Positions 23,725 through 34,625 are shown, counted from the first letter of the stretch. The stretch is DNA of 64,000 nucleotides from Cristatella mucedo (GCA_009760855.2 WPIO01000152.1:251001-315000); one strand, 5' to 3'. Notes: generated by a model from the sequence alone, not told the origin. Made by a program: numbers and translations.

Positions 23725-25029
23725 ACTCATTGTCATCCGTGTGAGCGCTGGGATGTCAAAGTTGTGTACCTGCCTACTGAGCCTCGTGTAATGAATGACA
23801 CAGTGGAGCAAAACCGTCGAATTATCAAGGAAATGTCCACCTACTTTGGGCAGCAGGTTTTCTCTATTGTATGCTGGTACAGACTTTCTATGACTACTGG
23901 CTTGAGCGTGAGTTCAACGCCCAGTCGGAGGTTGTTCAGCTACGAGTGGAAGAACCGGTTAGTAGGAGCTGAAAATGCCGACGAACCATGCGATGGAGAG
24001 TTTTCTCCAGCGCAGAATCTTCTTCGAGCCTTCTGGAGCCCACTGCACAAGGCAGTGTGTTGTCACAGAAGAGCATCACGGAGACACGTTGAAGTGGATG
24101 CTTTTCGTCGGAACATTCCTCATCTTAGGCCCGTGCCTGATGCTGGTACGACGTCGGACAACATACCGGACCAATGCGAAGTTTCGCCTGATGAGCGGTC
24201 ACGCATGTAGCTGAGGTCTAGGCAAAAATTGCGATCTCAAATATGCAGGGACTTTGTGCTGCTTTACGCCTAGTTTCGGCCTCCGTGCAACGTGCTGTGA
24301 GCTACTTTTAGCTTGAGTACTGTGCTTTCTTTTCTGGTTACACTACCACACTCGTGAGGTGATCTTTCAATCACGAGAGTGTGGCTCAACGTTCATGCGT
24401 TGACCATTCTACGCGCCCCCATGTCTGCTCGTGGTTGATGTGTGTTTATGGCTGGGTCCTTAGACAGGGGACTGGAGTACCGGCCCGACGCACGGCGATT
24501 TCGCGATACGCGTTTGAGGCTTTAGAGTGTAGCACGGCCCGTTGTGCTGACAGCTGTCACCGTTGGGGAAAATACATCACGATGAACTTTTTTTGGGTAT
24601 GTTCCTCCATTCGGAGAGTTACGGCCTGCGTATACGTTTTACAAAGGCGGAGGCTTACACAAGGAGCCTCAGAAGGAGGGGCGGCAGCGAATTCTCATCA
24701 GCTGATGGTGCGCCTTCTTCGCTAGTATATGTATATTGAGCACCAGCCGGCTCAACGTCTCGTGCTTCCGCCGAACCCTTTCCGATAGTGTCTCCCTTCA
24801 CTGGTTCCCGTTAGCTTCGCGCCTGAATCGGGCCTTCTGTACACGAGCCAACTTCTCATAGTTTCCTATTACTAAATATGAAAACGCACCTACTACTTCT
24901 ATGGTGGAACCGTTTAAGCTGGAGATGCAAGATGTGAGGCCTTCCTTACCTTGGATCAACCACAGGAGGCAGCAACGTACTCGAATTGGTCACGGTAAGT
25001 CTCCCACTTAACCGTATCGTTATAAGTGG
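23725..25029. other. No convincing gene
   Basis: A plus-strand frame at 23969-24214 contains a hydrophobic run MLFVGTFLILGPCLMLV followed by RRR, resembling a membrane segment with a basic flank. It has no homologue I recognise and no clear splice context, so no gene is called. Confidence 0.35.
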
Positions 25030-26100
25030 GTATAACTAATTTAGACCTTTAGCCTGATGCAGCTAGCTGAAAAGCCAACTGACCTTCCGCGGCCCACGGC
25101 CATCGGCAGAGAGTTATTCGACCTTGGCATCGCCGACAGAGGCCGAGCCAGTTCCTGATATTCAGGGCTCTCCGGACCGGCTGGCTGGTAAGAATTGCCG
25201 AAGTTACTCGGCGCACATAAACTTCCACGGGCTGGTGCTAGCATGCGGCTGCTACCAAGCCCGGGCCCCGCCCGCCTGAGCAGAGAAAACCTTCTACGGG
25301 CCGCCTCCGACAGTCCGAATCGCATTGGGAGTTATTAAACGTCGTTTCTTGCTGAGCAGGAATTTGAGCGTCTAGTAAGCGCCTTTAAATTGACTGCGCA
25401 AGCCAGCTACTTCGTGAATTAGCACAGCTACACTCGCTTTTACTTCTCCCGCGTCTTTCTCCTGGCGCTGCCTCCCCTGGCGCTCCGTAGAGCTACAGAT
25501 AATTCCTACCCGCCCCCCCCGAGGACTTGACGCGAGCCACTAAGCCTGAAAACTGCTTTCTAGCAGCAACAAAAATTCCACACATTCCCTATTCGCTGGC
25601 TGCTGCTGAGACTACCTACGCAAAATGTCGGACTGCAGTGACCACCTTTCTTTATATAAGAACTCCGCTATACGAGACGGCACATTCTGGGCATCGGCAT
25701 CCGCTATCGAAGGCCCAAGCGCCGGCGCCACGGGCAACTCTTCCGCTTCCTCTTCCACATTGGTCCGCCCAAACGTATCGGCCTGATGCCGAGTCTCCCG
25801 TCAATTTTGAGTCTCCCGTCGGTTGCGACTACTTGTCAGCGTCAGCTAACGTGCAAGTTTGGCTGCGAGTCGCCATACCGGTGGCCAGCGCACGGTCGGC
25901 TCTTGGAAACGACGGGGCAAAACAAAGCGCAGGTCCACGTAATACAAAGTTAACCCCTGACTACTGAGGCTAATATTATGACCGTGCGACCCTCACCACC
26001 TGGTGGCCCGGTTCTGCGGCCAATCGGAACCCCGCCCCGACGCATTGTAGCACCCGAATTTGCGAGGGCGTGGCGTATCGTGCAAGCCACCTTATGACTC
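25030..26100. promoter_or_regulatory. CpG-rich island 2 with CCAAT and GC boxes
   Basis: A GC- and CpG-rich kilobase. Near its right end GGCCAATCGG (26018-26026) is followed four bases later by CCCCGCCCC (26030-26038), the textbook pairing of a CCAAT box (NF-Y) with an Sp1-type GC box. The next candidate coding exon on the plus strand is the SET-like locus from 27532, so this could be its promoter. That link is inference: no first exon was found between them. A short CT tract follows at 26097-26123. Confidence 0.35.
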
Positions 26101-26645
26101 TCTCTCTCTATCTCTCTCTCTCCCAAGTTCTCCCGGGCTACTGCTGGCACTCTCCGTTTCGCTCATTAATAAGTTATTACTTACGAATGTGTATTGCTCA
26201 GCGGCCTTTCACGCTGCGAATACAACAGGAACGAGGAGATAGCTAATGGCTAAAGAGCAGAGACTATTTTAAAGTTGCTTGGATTACTTTATGCATACAT
26301 TGAGTTCAAGTTTCTTTAAATTGTATTCATTTTAAATATAAACTATTATCTGTTCATTTAGGTACCGTGTGTGGTGCATCGATCCCCTATTATGCGGTTA
26401 CATGTTTCCGGTATCTTAACTGCTACGCGTTACACTGCTACACTGGCCGATACGAGTGTGCAGCTTCACAATGCTTAAGTACTGTGCGCCGTTACTAGTT
26501 TGTTGATGGATTTCATAAACAGACGCACGGCGTCTTCTATGCAGAAAAGGCTTAAAATTGGCTAATACACATAAGCATCCTCTGTTCAAGGACTTGCTCT
26601 GAACGCCTCAATTACTGGGACGTAGAGGCCCAGGAGGCAAGTTCT

Positions 26646-26722
26646 TTTGCAGCAAATCAAAAGCGCCTAGAAAGAGATTGAGTTCTGTTAAGCGCTTTGT
26701 CAAGTGTATTGTTGTTATTGCT
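26646..26722 (+). mobile_element. Solo LINE-A 3' tail
   Basis: TTTGCAGCAAATCAAAAGCG, CCTAGAAAGAGATTGAG and AAGCGCTTTGTCAAGTGTAT are followed by a degenerate TTG repeat. No coding part is attached. Confidence 0.8.
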
Positions 26723-26774
26723 CAACTCTGTAAAAATACCAAGCCCAGGCTTGAGAAAGCATACACACGATCAG

Positions 26775-26860
26775 TACGGACTTTCCATGATCACTGACTT
26801 TCACTGATCAGTACTGACTTCCATGATACTGACAGCACCGACTTTCCATGACAGGCATGG
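26775..26860. repeat. Short degenerate tandem repeat
   Basis: The words ACTGACTTTC, CACTGATCAGTACTGACTTC and CCATGA recur four to five times in 85 bp with irregular spacing. Confidence 0.6.
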
Positions 26861-27039
26861 GAGGACTACTGTAGATCATACCAATGTAGCCTAGCAATGG
26901 CCAAGCCTAGCTTCAATACAAATATCGTTGAATCCCAAATGCACAAACCAAAAATGCATATGTCTACGATAAGCCTCTCCTCAACCGCTCCCATGTTAGA
27001 TCCTTACCCTGTCATCCTTTTGGTGGTCTTGCTAGTATA

Positions 27040-27183
27040 AAAATATGATTCATTTGTATAGCGCCCTAAGAGAACCTAATCTCTATTTAGGCCTATCACA
27101 TATGCCGCGGGGCTCGAGCCAATGACCTCGGCCAGACCTTTGTTGTGGCGAGCACTGTAACCACTAGGCCAAACCAGTGCGGC
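27040..27183 (-). mobile_element. SINE-A copy
   Basis: The reverse complement shows the GGTTTGGCCTAGTGGTTACA head, the GGTCTGGCCGAGGTCATTGG box, a diverged B-box (GGCTCGAGCCCC) and the tail hairpin ending CGCTATACAAATGAATCATA. Confidence 0.88.
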
Positions 27184-27295
27184 GCTTGTAGCTTCTTTGT
27201 TGTTAGCAAGATAGATAAGATCAGAGAGTTCATCCCTGAGATAGCAGTATCCCCCCTGGATTCCTGTCCCCAAAAACATTTGATCACGATTTCTT

Positions 27296-27375
27296 CACTG
27301 CATATGTCAAGTGCCTAGAAAACGATTCTCTGATGGTGCTATACTTGATATTAACTATATTATTAATATCTTTAC
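27296..27375 (+). mobile_element. Solo LINE-A/SINE-A type 3' tail
   Basis: CATATGTCAAGTGCCTAGAAAA, TTCTCTGATGGTGCTATACT and an ATTA-rich end, without an upstream body. Confidence 0.6.
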
Positions 27376-27531
27376 ATCTGAGCTTATACATCTAAGCATC
27401 TAACCATCAACATCTGAGAATAGTTTGAGCTTACAATCCAGGACTGGACTATCGACTTGCCTACTCGTCTGTGCAGGCTAGCTTCAGCAGCATCTGCTTT
27501 TCCCTCACGTTCCTCAGCTTTCGTTTTGTAG

Positions 27532-27620
27532 GCAAGCTGCTGGAGATCATGAACAAGATTGACAAGGTCTATCCTGAGATTGGCCGGCTAAAAGCGCAGA
27601 ACTACAAGGAGTTACGCTAG
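27532..27620 (+). pseudogene. SET-like exon A (dimerisation helix)
   Basis: It follows a pyrimidine-rich acceptor (TTTTGTAG, ending 27531) and reads KLLEIMNKIDKVYPEIGRL then KAQNYKELR, matching the SET helix pattern I-D-x-V-x-x-E-I-x-R-L-x-x-Q. The codon just before the best-aligned donor (GTGCTG at 27621) is TAG, where the family usually has Lys. A weaker donor inside GAGTTACG would avoid the stop and join exon B in phase at 28781, but would shorten the helix by two residues. Confidence 0.55.
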
Positions 27621-28784
27621 GTGCTGCTACCTGAAGTGCTGTACTGGCTACATGCCTCAGCCCAGATGTCCTCCTTCGCTTGGCACTGTGGCTCTACACT
27701 TAACCACTCGTTTGTGGTCTACTAACATGGATGGCAGAGGGAATCTTAAGATTCGATGGATGCATGAATCGTAAGGGGTCCTGTTGATTTGATCTTGTTT
27801 CCCTCTGAGTGCATTTTTGGGAGATTAGTGTATGCCCTTATGGTTACATTTTCTTAAGGGCACTTTACAAATATCTTCTCAATCATAAGGCAGTAGAAAG
27901 ACTAGCCACTAATTGCGTGTGCTGTATGTATGCTCATGTTCTTCTAATAAATGCATCGAGTTGAGTGTGAGCGATAGCATCGGTGATAATTTGATCTCAT
28001 TCGCCAAGCCAAGCCTGACCAATAATGTGAGCTATGCTTGTTGCTGTCTAGCATTGTGAACCCCTCCCCACATATGCCTCCGGGACTGACCTTGTGCTAA
28101 TTGGGAACATGTAAGTGTCGTGGAGACCTTTGTGTTGCACTTGCCGGTGAAATTGGCTGTGCTGTTTGTATGTGGGACTGGCCGCATTGCCTTTCAGCTG
28201 GGAAGCAGAGGGCGCTGTCACAGATGTAGCCGGCAGTCTTCTGCTGGTGTTGCTGCAGCCCGTTTCTTGCCAGCAAAGCAGCATCCAGCCAGTATTTGAA
28301 CCAAGGCTCGGACCAGACCTCGCTGGTGAGCCAATCAGGCGTGGTCTGGTGTGGTAAGTCGAGCTGCATTTGGCCCTGCCACTCTTCATGAGTCCGTCTT
28401 GGGAAGGGGAATGGCTCATGCCTGCTGCCCCACCCCTATGCTTAAGTGAAATGCACGTGTCTTCTGTCGGATCCCTGTGCATGAATGAGGTGGGGGTCGC
28501 CTGTACACAGCCCTTTCAGCCAATGCGTCACAGCCGGAGGCATTCGCTTGTGGCATTCGCCGTGCTTCCACCCACGTGCTGCTTCGCTCTTGCATCGCTT
28601 TTTCGTATGCAGAGATATTAAATGAATGTACATTTCTCATCCTGTCATTTCCTGTGCGTGCAGGTGGTTAAGCAGCTTGGCGTGGCATTGCTGGCCGTGC
28701 AAGCTGCAGGCACCGGTCGGTGGACCGGCTGTCGGCACTATTTGAGCAGTGCCTGACTTTTGCCTCCACCCGTGCGCCAGAGAG
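27621..28784 (+). other. Intron between SET-like exons A and B
   Basis: About 1.16 kb without recognised repeats. Overlapping open frames on both strands at 28048-28640 lack domains and are treated as chance. Confidence 0.45.
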
Positions 28785-28978
28785 GTCAAATTGAAGTACA
28801 GCAAGCTTATACAGTCGAGCTATTCGAAGCGGTCCAAACTTCTTTCCACAATACCGAATTTCTGGGTCACTGTGTTCCACAAACATCGAAAAGTAATGGT
28901 GCTTCTAAGAAAGATCGACAAGGATGTTTTGCAATTTCTGTCGAATGTAGAAGTCAAGGAGTGGCCAGAAGACACCAG
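28785..28978 (+). pseudogene. SET-like exon B (NAP core, first half)
   Basis: Open through VKLKYSKLIQ, SKRSKLLSTIPNFWVTVF, HKHRKVMVLLRKIDKDV and LQFLSNVEVKEWPEDT. IPNFWVT is the most conserved signature of SET proteins. A good acceptor (CCTCCACC..GCGCCAG) ends at 28780, which would add four bases at the start. A donor AG|GTTTAG ends the block. Confidence 0.7.
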
Positions 28979-29049
28979 GTTTAGAAGAAAGCTTTATCTG
29001 GTCTCGGCACTGCTTTAGCATTTGCTCTACTAACGGTTTCTGTATGTAG

Positions 29050-29425
29050 CTGCCGGTGCCTGAGGCGACACTACGGCTCCGCTTTGCAGACATTCAGCAC
29101 AGATTCCTACTTTGAGAACAAGACCATCTCGAAGGATTTCTATGTAGATGTCTGTAGTGAGCACCGTTCGAAGTCAATGGTCATCAGGTGGAAGAACGGT
29201 AGAAACTTTTGTATGATTATGCCCAGCTGTTTTGCAGACCCCGGAAATGCTACCAAAGGAAGTTCCAGAGCCGACGAGCTGGCAGAATTAATCAGGGAAA
29301 ACATCTGGCTCAGCCCTGTTCCTTCTTATTAGGCAGAAGGGGAAAGTGACACTGACGATGAAGACGATGAGGACTACGAGGAGGGTGATGACGCTGATCA
29401 GACGGGTGTCATCTATGACCAGTGA
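29050..29425 (+). pseudogene. SET-like exon C (NAP core second half, stop, acidic tail)
   Basis: From TCTGTATGTAG (acceptor ending 29049) the frame stays open and reaches SYFENKTISKDFYVDV, then RWKNGRNF and ADELAELIRENIW. The bases 29069-29088 in another frame read TLRLRFAD, resembling the strand expected before YFENK, so a frameshift there is likely. TAG at 29330-29332 cuts off an in-frame acidic tail ending with TGA at 29423-29425. Confidence 0.6.
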
Positions 29426-31090
29426 CAGCGCATCTGCTCTGTCCCCGGGCAATTGACATCCTCTGTAGTCAAAAGCCAACTCTTGCCTTCCGATAAGCTT
29501 TGGTTGCAGCTCTTAAATCATGCCTACTGGCAGCCAGCACACATTGCAGCTAGCAAGTTGCAGATCAATGTTCGCAAGATTCTGTATTACCAAGCAGCAG
29601 CAGATATTCCTGCTTTTGTTCAGATTGAGTGAGCTTACAACTAGGTTGCTATGAGCAATGCAGCAATCCAAGACTGATTGCATTGCTTGCAGTTTATTTC
29701 ACATCTAGACGTCGGTGTCCAAGGCTAGGCAGTTGGTGATAGCACTGCTTGTATTCTTTGAAGCAGAATGGAAAAGATAGCGAAGATGATGGTGGTGAAG
29801 ATGGAGATAATTAAACATATCTCCAATGCATTGCAATACTTTTTTAGTCCTGCACTTTGCTTTCTTGGATTTTGTATTTCCGTGTACAGCATCGATAACA
29901 CGTCCCCTGCTTGTGGGATGGCTGGTGTTACCTTGCCAGCTGTGCTGCAGTGGCTGTATCATGCAGATGGCATACCAATTGCATGCTTGTGTTACTTGTA
30001 AGGATGCTATGGCCTGCTGTTGAGAACTATCGACATGTAGATATATGTCGACGGACTTGCGACTATGTGACACTGAAAAAGTTGTGTTGGATGAGGATCA
30101 TATATTGGTGTGTCTGCTATGACGATACTGATACGGTTCTAGTTCTTTTTTCTAGGGTATTAGCAGAACGAAGGTGATTGGATATGTTTGAATAGAACCA
30201 GTCCGTCGATTGTTTCAAAACTGTTCGTGCATACAAGGATGTTACACTTTACCGGGTAACTTGAGGTGTCTTTCACTGAAGGTTTGAAACGAAATCGGTA
30301 GTGCTTGACTTCTTTTTGCCTGTGAAATGTCCAAACCAGTCATTGTTAAAGTTATTGATCGACGGTATCGGAGCCAGCGTTTTGAGTGGATAGCAGCTTC
30401 CGTCGAATTTATTTACATTTATTGCTGTCTCAGCTACTTTTGTTTACCCTTATAGCTGACTATTGAGAAGCTGCACAGCTTCCAATGTGGGTCTGTGTGT
30501 GAGTGCTTTGCATTGTATTATAATGGTTGGCCATTGCTGAATTAGCACTATTGCCCCATATACAAGTTCTACATAGACCACTTGCAGTTTAAATGTAATT
30601 TAAGTTCTAGCAGTTTTATTTTTTGAGCCTGTTGTATCGCTGCTCAGAGATGCTGTTTGATACCATGAGATACCGATAAGTTGCTAGGCACCAGAAAGGA
30701 TTGGTGGAGGAGACTACATCGTAGTGTCCAAACAGAGATTTGATCCACCGACCTGGGTCATACTAACAGCCAAGTAGGCCACAGAGAATGATGACAAGGC
30801 AATTATACAGCTCGATTTGATGTTGTGTTGTCATCTGACAAACCATTTGTGATGGGTTGTGTGCTTTGGCTTTCTAAATGATTGGCATGTGCTCTTATCA
30901 AGACAAGTTCCTACTTTATGGGGGTAGTTCTTTAAGCAAAACATAAGTTCGTAGAGGTCCCGCATCATGCTTTTTCACAAGGGAAATATCAGAATTGGGT
31001 TTCTATGCTATTCCCAAATTAGTTCGGGCAAAATGACATTTTGTTTAAGGCAATCGACTATGTACGAGTCGTTTGCATATGATTACTCTA
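29426..31090. other. No recognisable gene; possible 3' region of the SET-like locus
   Basis: No open frame with motifs. A tRNA-like stretch on the minus strand near 30705-30790 (TTGATCCACCGACCTGGGTC) faintly recalls a SINE head but could not be assigned. Confidence 0.4.
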
Positions 31091-31094
31091 CAGC

Positions 31095-31165
31095 ATAAGA
31101 AAAATGCCTCGATAGAGATTAAGTTCTGGAATATAGCTAGTCAATGTGTTATACATAATAAGAAT
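31095..31165 (+). mobile_element. Solo LINE-A/SINE-A type 3' tail, diverged
   Basis: ATGCCTCGATAGAGATTAAG, TTCTGG and CAATGTGTTATACATAATA match the shared tail. The closing stem arm is lost. Confidence 0.45.
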
Positions 31166-32030
31166 ATATTTGTCGAACTTCCTCGGAGAACTGAATCCCT
31201 TTCTTGGCTCTTTATATCGAGCTGTAAATGAGTGATCAAATATAGTGGTAGGTGCACAATGTAAACAAGCATGACACGGTTAGAGGTTACATGCCCTGTT
31301 TCAACGTGTAAATTCGATTAGTGGCAGCGTGCAGCGTCAGCAAACATACGCACACTAACGACGGGTCAGCTAGACCCTCTAAATGCCATATCAAACAGTC
31401 CAGCTTTTTTTAGGTCAAGCGATGTGGTGACGTCAGTTGAAAGTGAGTTCCAGGCTTTGGGGCATACGAAGTGAAGAGACGGTCTTCAACGGATCTGAGG
31501 CAGTTAAGTGTAGCTAAACGATTTAATTCAGTAAAGCTTGTGGTCGGATGCCTAGCCTGGTTGGGAAGTAGTTCTGATAAGTAGGCTGGAGCCAGTGAAT
31601 GAGGGAACTTGATAGCGAGTGACAAAACCTTGAAGTTCATATGCTGCTTGATTGAAGGCCGGATCAGGTCCGCGAGAAGTGGTATGACGTGGCAACTGTG
31701 GCGCTGACGGCCGACAAGCCTAGCTGAGGAGCAACAGCTGTAAGCGCGTGATTGCACAGGCAAGTAGAAAACAGCATGCAGTGAGTTTGAGGAAGTAAAA
31801 CTGGAGGTCTTAAATGCATCGACCGATTGGGATGGAGGTCTAAACAAGCCCCAACTTTTGCAATGTTATGTAGCTGAAAGTGGGCAGATTAGACACGAAC
31901 TGATGCCTTGTTAGTCACTTTCGAAAAAGCCACCTAAATTTCGCTGACTGGAGATATGACTGGAGATATGCTGGCACTGCTGATTATGAGCGAAAAACGT
32001 GCAGCTTTCCGAGTCACACTTAGCTGTGTG

Positions 32031-32103
32031 GCATATGTGAAACGCCTGAATAGAGAATAAGTTCTCTTGGGGCACTATGCAAATGAATTATATTTAATTT
32101 TAA
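32031..32103 (+). mobile_element. 5'-truncated SINE-A nested in LINE-A
   Basis: GGCATATGTGAAACGCCTGA through GGGGCACTATGCAAATGAAT and a TATATTTAATTTTA end. The host LINE-A reads up to GAGTCACACTTAGC on the left and resumes at TTGGCCCATAACTA on the right. A TTAG(T) word on both sides may be a target-site duplication. Confidence 0.75.
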
Positions 32104-32427
32104 ATTTAGTTGGCCCATAACTATTTGGTTTTACTGTCATTAAACTTTGCAGCCTTGTGTGTCGCGTATGTGTGAATGTGCTTGCGCACATACAACAAGG
32201 GAGTTGAGAGAATTCGACATGCTGGAAGGCTGAGGAGGATCAAAGTGCAGGTACAACTTTTGTTACCTGCATATATAGCCTAAATTGTGCTCGGCGACTA
32301 CATCGGCAACAGCTAGAGCATAGGCTGAAAAGAAGTGAACCGAGAACATAGCGCTTGAAGGTACCGAGAACTTATGCAGTTCCTCCGTGATCTTTTTTCA
32401 AGACGATCAGCTAGATCGGCACAAAAA

Positions 32428-32515
32428 TTAATGCACTTGATAAAGTGCCTTCGGAGAACTCAAATCTCTTTCTAGGCGCTTTAAATTTGATCGCAAAGGA
32501 AGGGGCTAACCTAAG
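32428..32515 (-). mobile_element. Solo LINE-A tail nested in LINE-A
   Basis: TTGATAAAGTGCCTTCGGAG, CAAATCTCTTTCTAGGCGCT and TTAAATTTGATCGCAAAGG. The flanks (AGCTAGATCGGCAC and GAGCGGTTGAGATGGC) are adjacent blocks of the host LINE-A, as at 52660-52730. Confidence 0.65.
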
Positions 32516-32644
32516 AGCGGTTGAGATGGCTTATTGTTGACGTTTTTGGAATGTGCATTTGTGAATATACAACAGGTTTATAGAAGCTAGACGTCCTTGG
32601 CTAGGATCAATTGGCATGGTCTACAGAGTTTTGTACAACTGACG

Positions 32645-32790
32645 ATAATATATTTCATTTTTATAGTGCCCTAGGAGAACTTAATCTCTATTCAGGTGCT
32701 TCACGTATACCGCGGGGCTCGAGCTCACGACATCGGCCAGACCTTGGTCGGGGTGAGCACCTTAACCACTGAGCCAAACCAGCTCGGCTC
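32645..32790 (-). mobile_element. SINE-A copy (left arm of inverted pair)
   Basis: A full-length family member read on the minus strand, from GCCGAGCTGGTTTGGCTCAG to the TATAAAAATGAAATATATTA end. Its head faces the head of the next copy 28 bp away. Confidence 0.92.
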
Positions 32791-32818
32791 GATGGACAGT
32801 CTTGATTTCGTGTATGGT

Positions 32819-32966
32819 ACCGAGCTGGATTGGTCCAGAGGTTAAGTTGCTTGCTCCGACCAAGGGCTGGCTGAGATCGTGGGCTCGAGCCCCCGAGGCA
32901 TATGTGAAGCGCTGAATAGAGATTAAGTTTTCTTGGGGCGCTATACAAATGAATTATATATTTTTT
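32819..32966 (+). mobile_element. SINE-A copy (right arm of inverted pair)
   Basis: A full-length member starting ACCGAGCTGGATTGGTCCAG and ending GGGGCGCTATACAAATGAAT plus TATATATTTT. It is head-to-head with the copy at 32645-32790. Confidence 0.92.
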
Positions 32967-33589
32967 ACATGGTTTCTCAAGCTTGTGTTTAGTAGACCTA
33001 GTTTATTTAATCTTTGGTAAACCGTATGCCGTCTGGGCAGGGGCACACAATAAGTATGCTTAATTAGTATAATTAATGCAGATGTGCAAATTTGTAGAGC
33101 ATGTCAGCTAGAGATGTGTTCTAGCATTCTACTAATGATGGCTTTTCGGGAGGAGGACTGAGCTGAAAAGAAGATAGTTTTGTGCGAACAGCCTTGATGT
33201 GAAGGGTCTACAGGTTCTGCGATTCACATGTGAATTTTGATGCGGAGGAGCTCACACACTGTAGACTGAATGAGATCCGCATGTGATCTGATGTGCATAA
33301 TTTGGTAATAATAGGGGATGATGGCATACACATGTGGAAAAATATTCTATCGAGTGCGCGATCTTTATTGTGAGTAAGGTCTTTCGCGTGAGCAAGAAGA
33401 GATAATGAGAGAATCGGTACACACAAATTGGCACTTACAGCGTCAGGTAAGTTGCCAAAATGAATGTTAAATCACTCCTAATGAAAGATTGATTTCTTAC
33501 CCACAGAATTGAAATAAGATAAACAATATCAATTTTAATTACAAATTATAGATAACAGTACGCCAAGTCGACCCACAAAATTTCATTCG

Positions 33590-34530
33590 CTTCCGCTTAC
33601 GTGTTCTCACGCTACGCTCTCCGATGGCCAGGCCCAAATGGCAGCCCAAAACATGAGAATTGTACTGAAGCTGCCATTTACACGAAGGCTACTGGCAACT
33701 GCAATTTTGATTCTATTTATAGAAAACAGTGTTGTTGCACGTTGCACCCACTCTAGACTTCATGCGATTTCACTGGCGCTTTTTTATGCTATCACCTTCA
33801 CTAGCCCGGCCCAGACAGCAGCCCTAGCTGATATTTCTTAGAACAAGCTTTGCAAAACTGCTGTTTTCATTTCAAATGGTAGAGAATGGTCTTCCAGGTT
33901 TACCCACCAACTTTCATGCCATTTCGTACGTGCATTTGCATGCTATAGCCGCCAATGGCCCGGTTCATCTAGCCTCCCTAAATATCCATACTGTCATGCA
34001 GCTGCTTTTACCACAATAGGCGTCGTGCTATCACGGTTTTGACTTCACTTTGTAGAAAACAAGTGTCACGAGATTAACCATTAAATTTCATGCAATTTCG
34101 CCTTCGCGTTCATGTGCAATGGCCCAGCCTAATGAGCAGTCCTACATTCTCGGATTACACTACAGCTGCCATCTCCACAATTAAAATCGCAAAGCTAGTT
34201 TTGAATTTAATTTATAGATAGCAGTGTTTCGGGTTCAACAATATTTCGTGCAATTAAGCATGCATGTTCTTTCGCAATTGTCCGGCCAGTACAGCATTTT
34301 TGAAGTGTAATGCAGCGGCTATTTCCACAATAGGCGTTCTGCAACCGGTTTTGATTCCCCCAAATAGTGTTCTTGGTTTACCAACCAAATCTCATGCCGT
34401 TGTGCATGCGTGTTTTCATGCTATGGCCTATCAACATATTCGAAGCATGCCAACTTTTTCGAACTGTGATACAGCTGCCATTTCCACAATTCGCGACGCA
34501 AAACGGCGATTTTAATTTGATGTTATTGAA
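33590..34530 (+). repeat. Array of ~160-bp tandem repeats (about six units)
   Basis: The landmark GCTGCCATTTCCACAAT or a variant recurs near 33671, 33830, 34001, 34166, 34315 and 34474, giving intervals of about 159, 171, 165, 149 and 159 bp. Between landmarks each unit carries a TTTTGATTT..ATAGAAAACAGTGTT block, then a CCAACAATTTCATGC..TTTCGC block and an ATGCTATGGCC block. Units are diverged from one another, so the array is old. Open frames across it are not shared between units. Confidence 0.75.
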
Positions 34531-34625
34531 AAGACCCGGAACGCTGTTTTCTATAATATGGAATCAAGGCCGTAGTTGAGCAGCCCTTATTATGGAAATG
34601 GCAATTGTACTGCTGTTCGAATGTG
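34530..34625 (-). repeat. Inverted terminal unit of the ~160-bp repeat
   Basis: The reverse complement reads TTCGAACAGCAGTACAATTG, CCATTTCCATAATA and then ATAGAAAACAGCGTTCCGGG, i.e. the unit landmarks in the opposite orientation. With the last forward unit (from about 34465) it makes a palindrome-like end. Confidence 0.65.

Larger units (their letters stand above)
27532..29425 (+). pseudogene. SET/NAP-family histone chaperone-like locus, probably decayed
   Basis: Three coding blocks follow the order of protein SET (TAF-I, INHAT subunit), a nuclear histone chaperone and phosphatase inhibitor. These are the dimerisation helix (NKIDKVYPEIGRLKAQ), the NAP earmuff core (KYSKLIQSSYSKRSKLL, IPNFWVTVFHKH, FLSNVEVKEWPED) and the later core (DSYFENKTISKDFYVDV, MVIRWKNG, ADELAELIRENIW). 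An acidic tail (ESDTDDEDDEDYEEGDD) lies in frame but after a TAG at 29330-29332. A TAG also ends the first block at 27618-27620 unless an earlier weak donor is used. The FFxWF-type core motif is degraded. The family match is firm. Pseudogene status is inferred: a tail-less or differently spliced gene remains possible. Confidence 0.6.
31166..32560 (-). mobile_element. LINE-A copy with two nested tail insertions
   Basis: The 3' hairpin and tail lie at 31166-31215. The C-terminal coding block follows (31410-31847), reading AFKTSSFTSSNSLHAVFYLP, VIPLLADL, KQHMNFKVLSL and FTSYAPKPG, then further upstream blocks to about 32560 matching 52630-52740. It is interrupted at 32031-32103 by a truncated SINE-A and at about 32428-32515 by a solo LINE-A tail. 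All frames are broken. Confidence 0.78.

Noticed and set aside
23969-24214. Plus-strand frame with a hydrophobic MLFVGTFLILGPCLMLV run and basic flank
   Set aside because: It looks like a membrane segment but has no recognised family, no upstream exon and no clear splice acceptor. Too weak to call a gene.
28048-28640. Overlapping open frames of up to 144 codons on both strands
   Set aside because: They sit in the intron of the SET-like locus, overlap each other and lack motifs.
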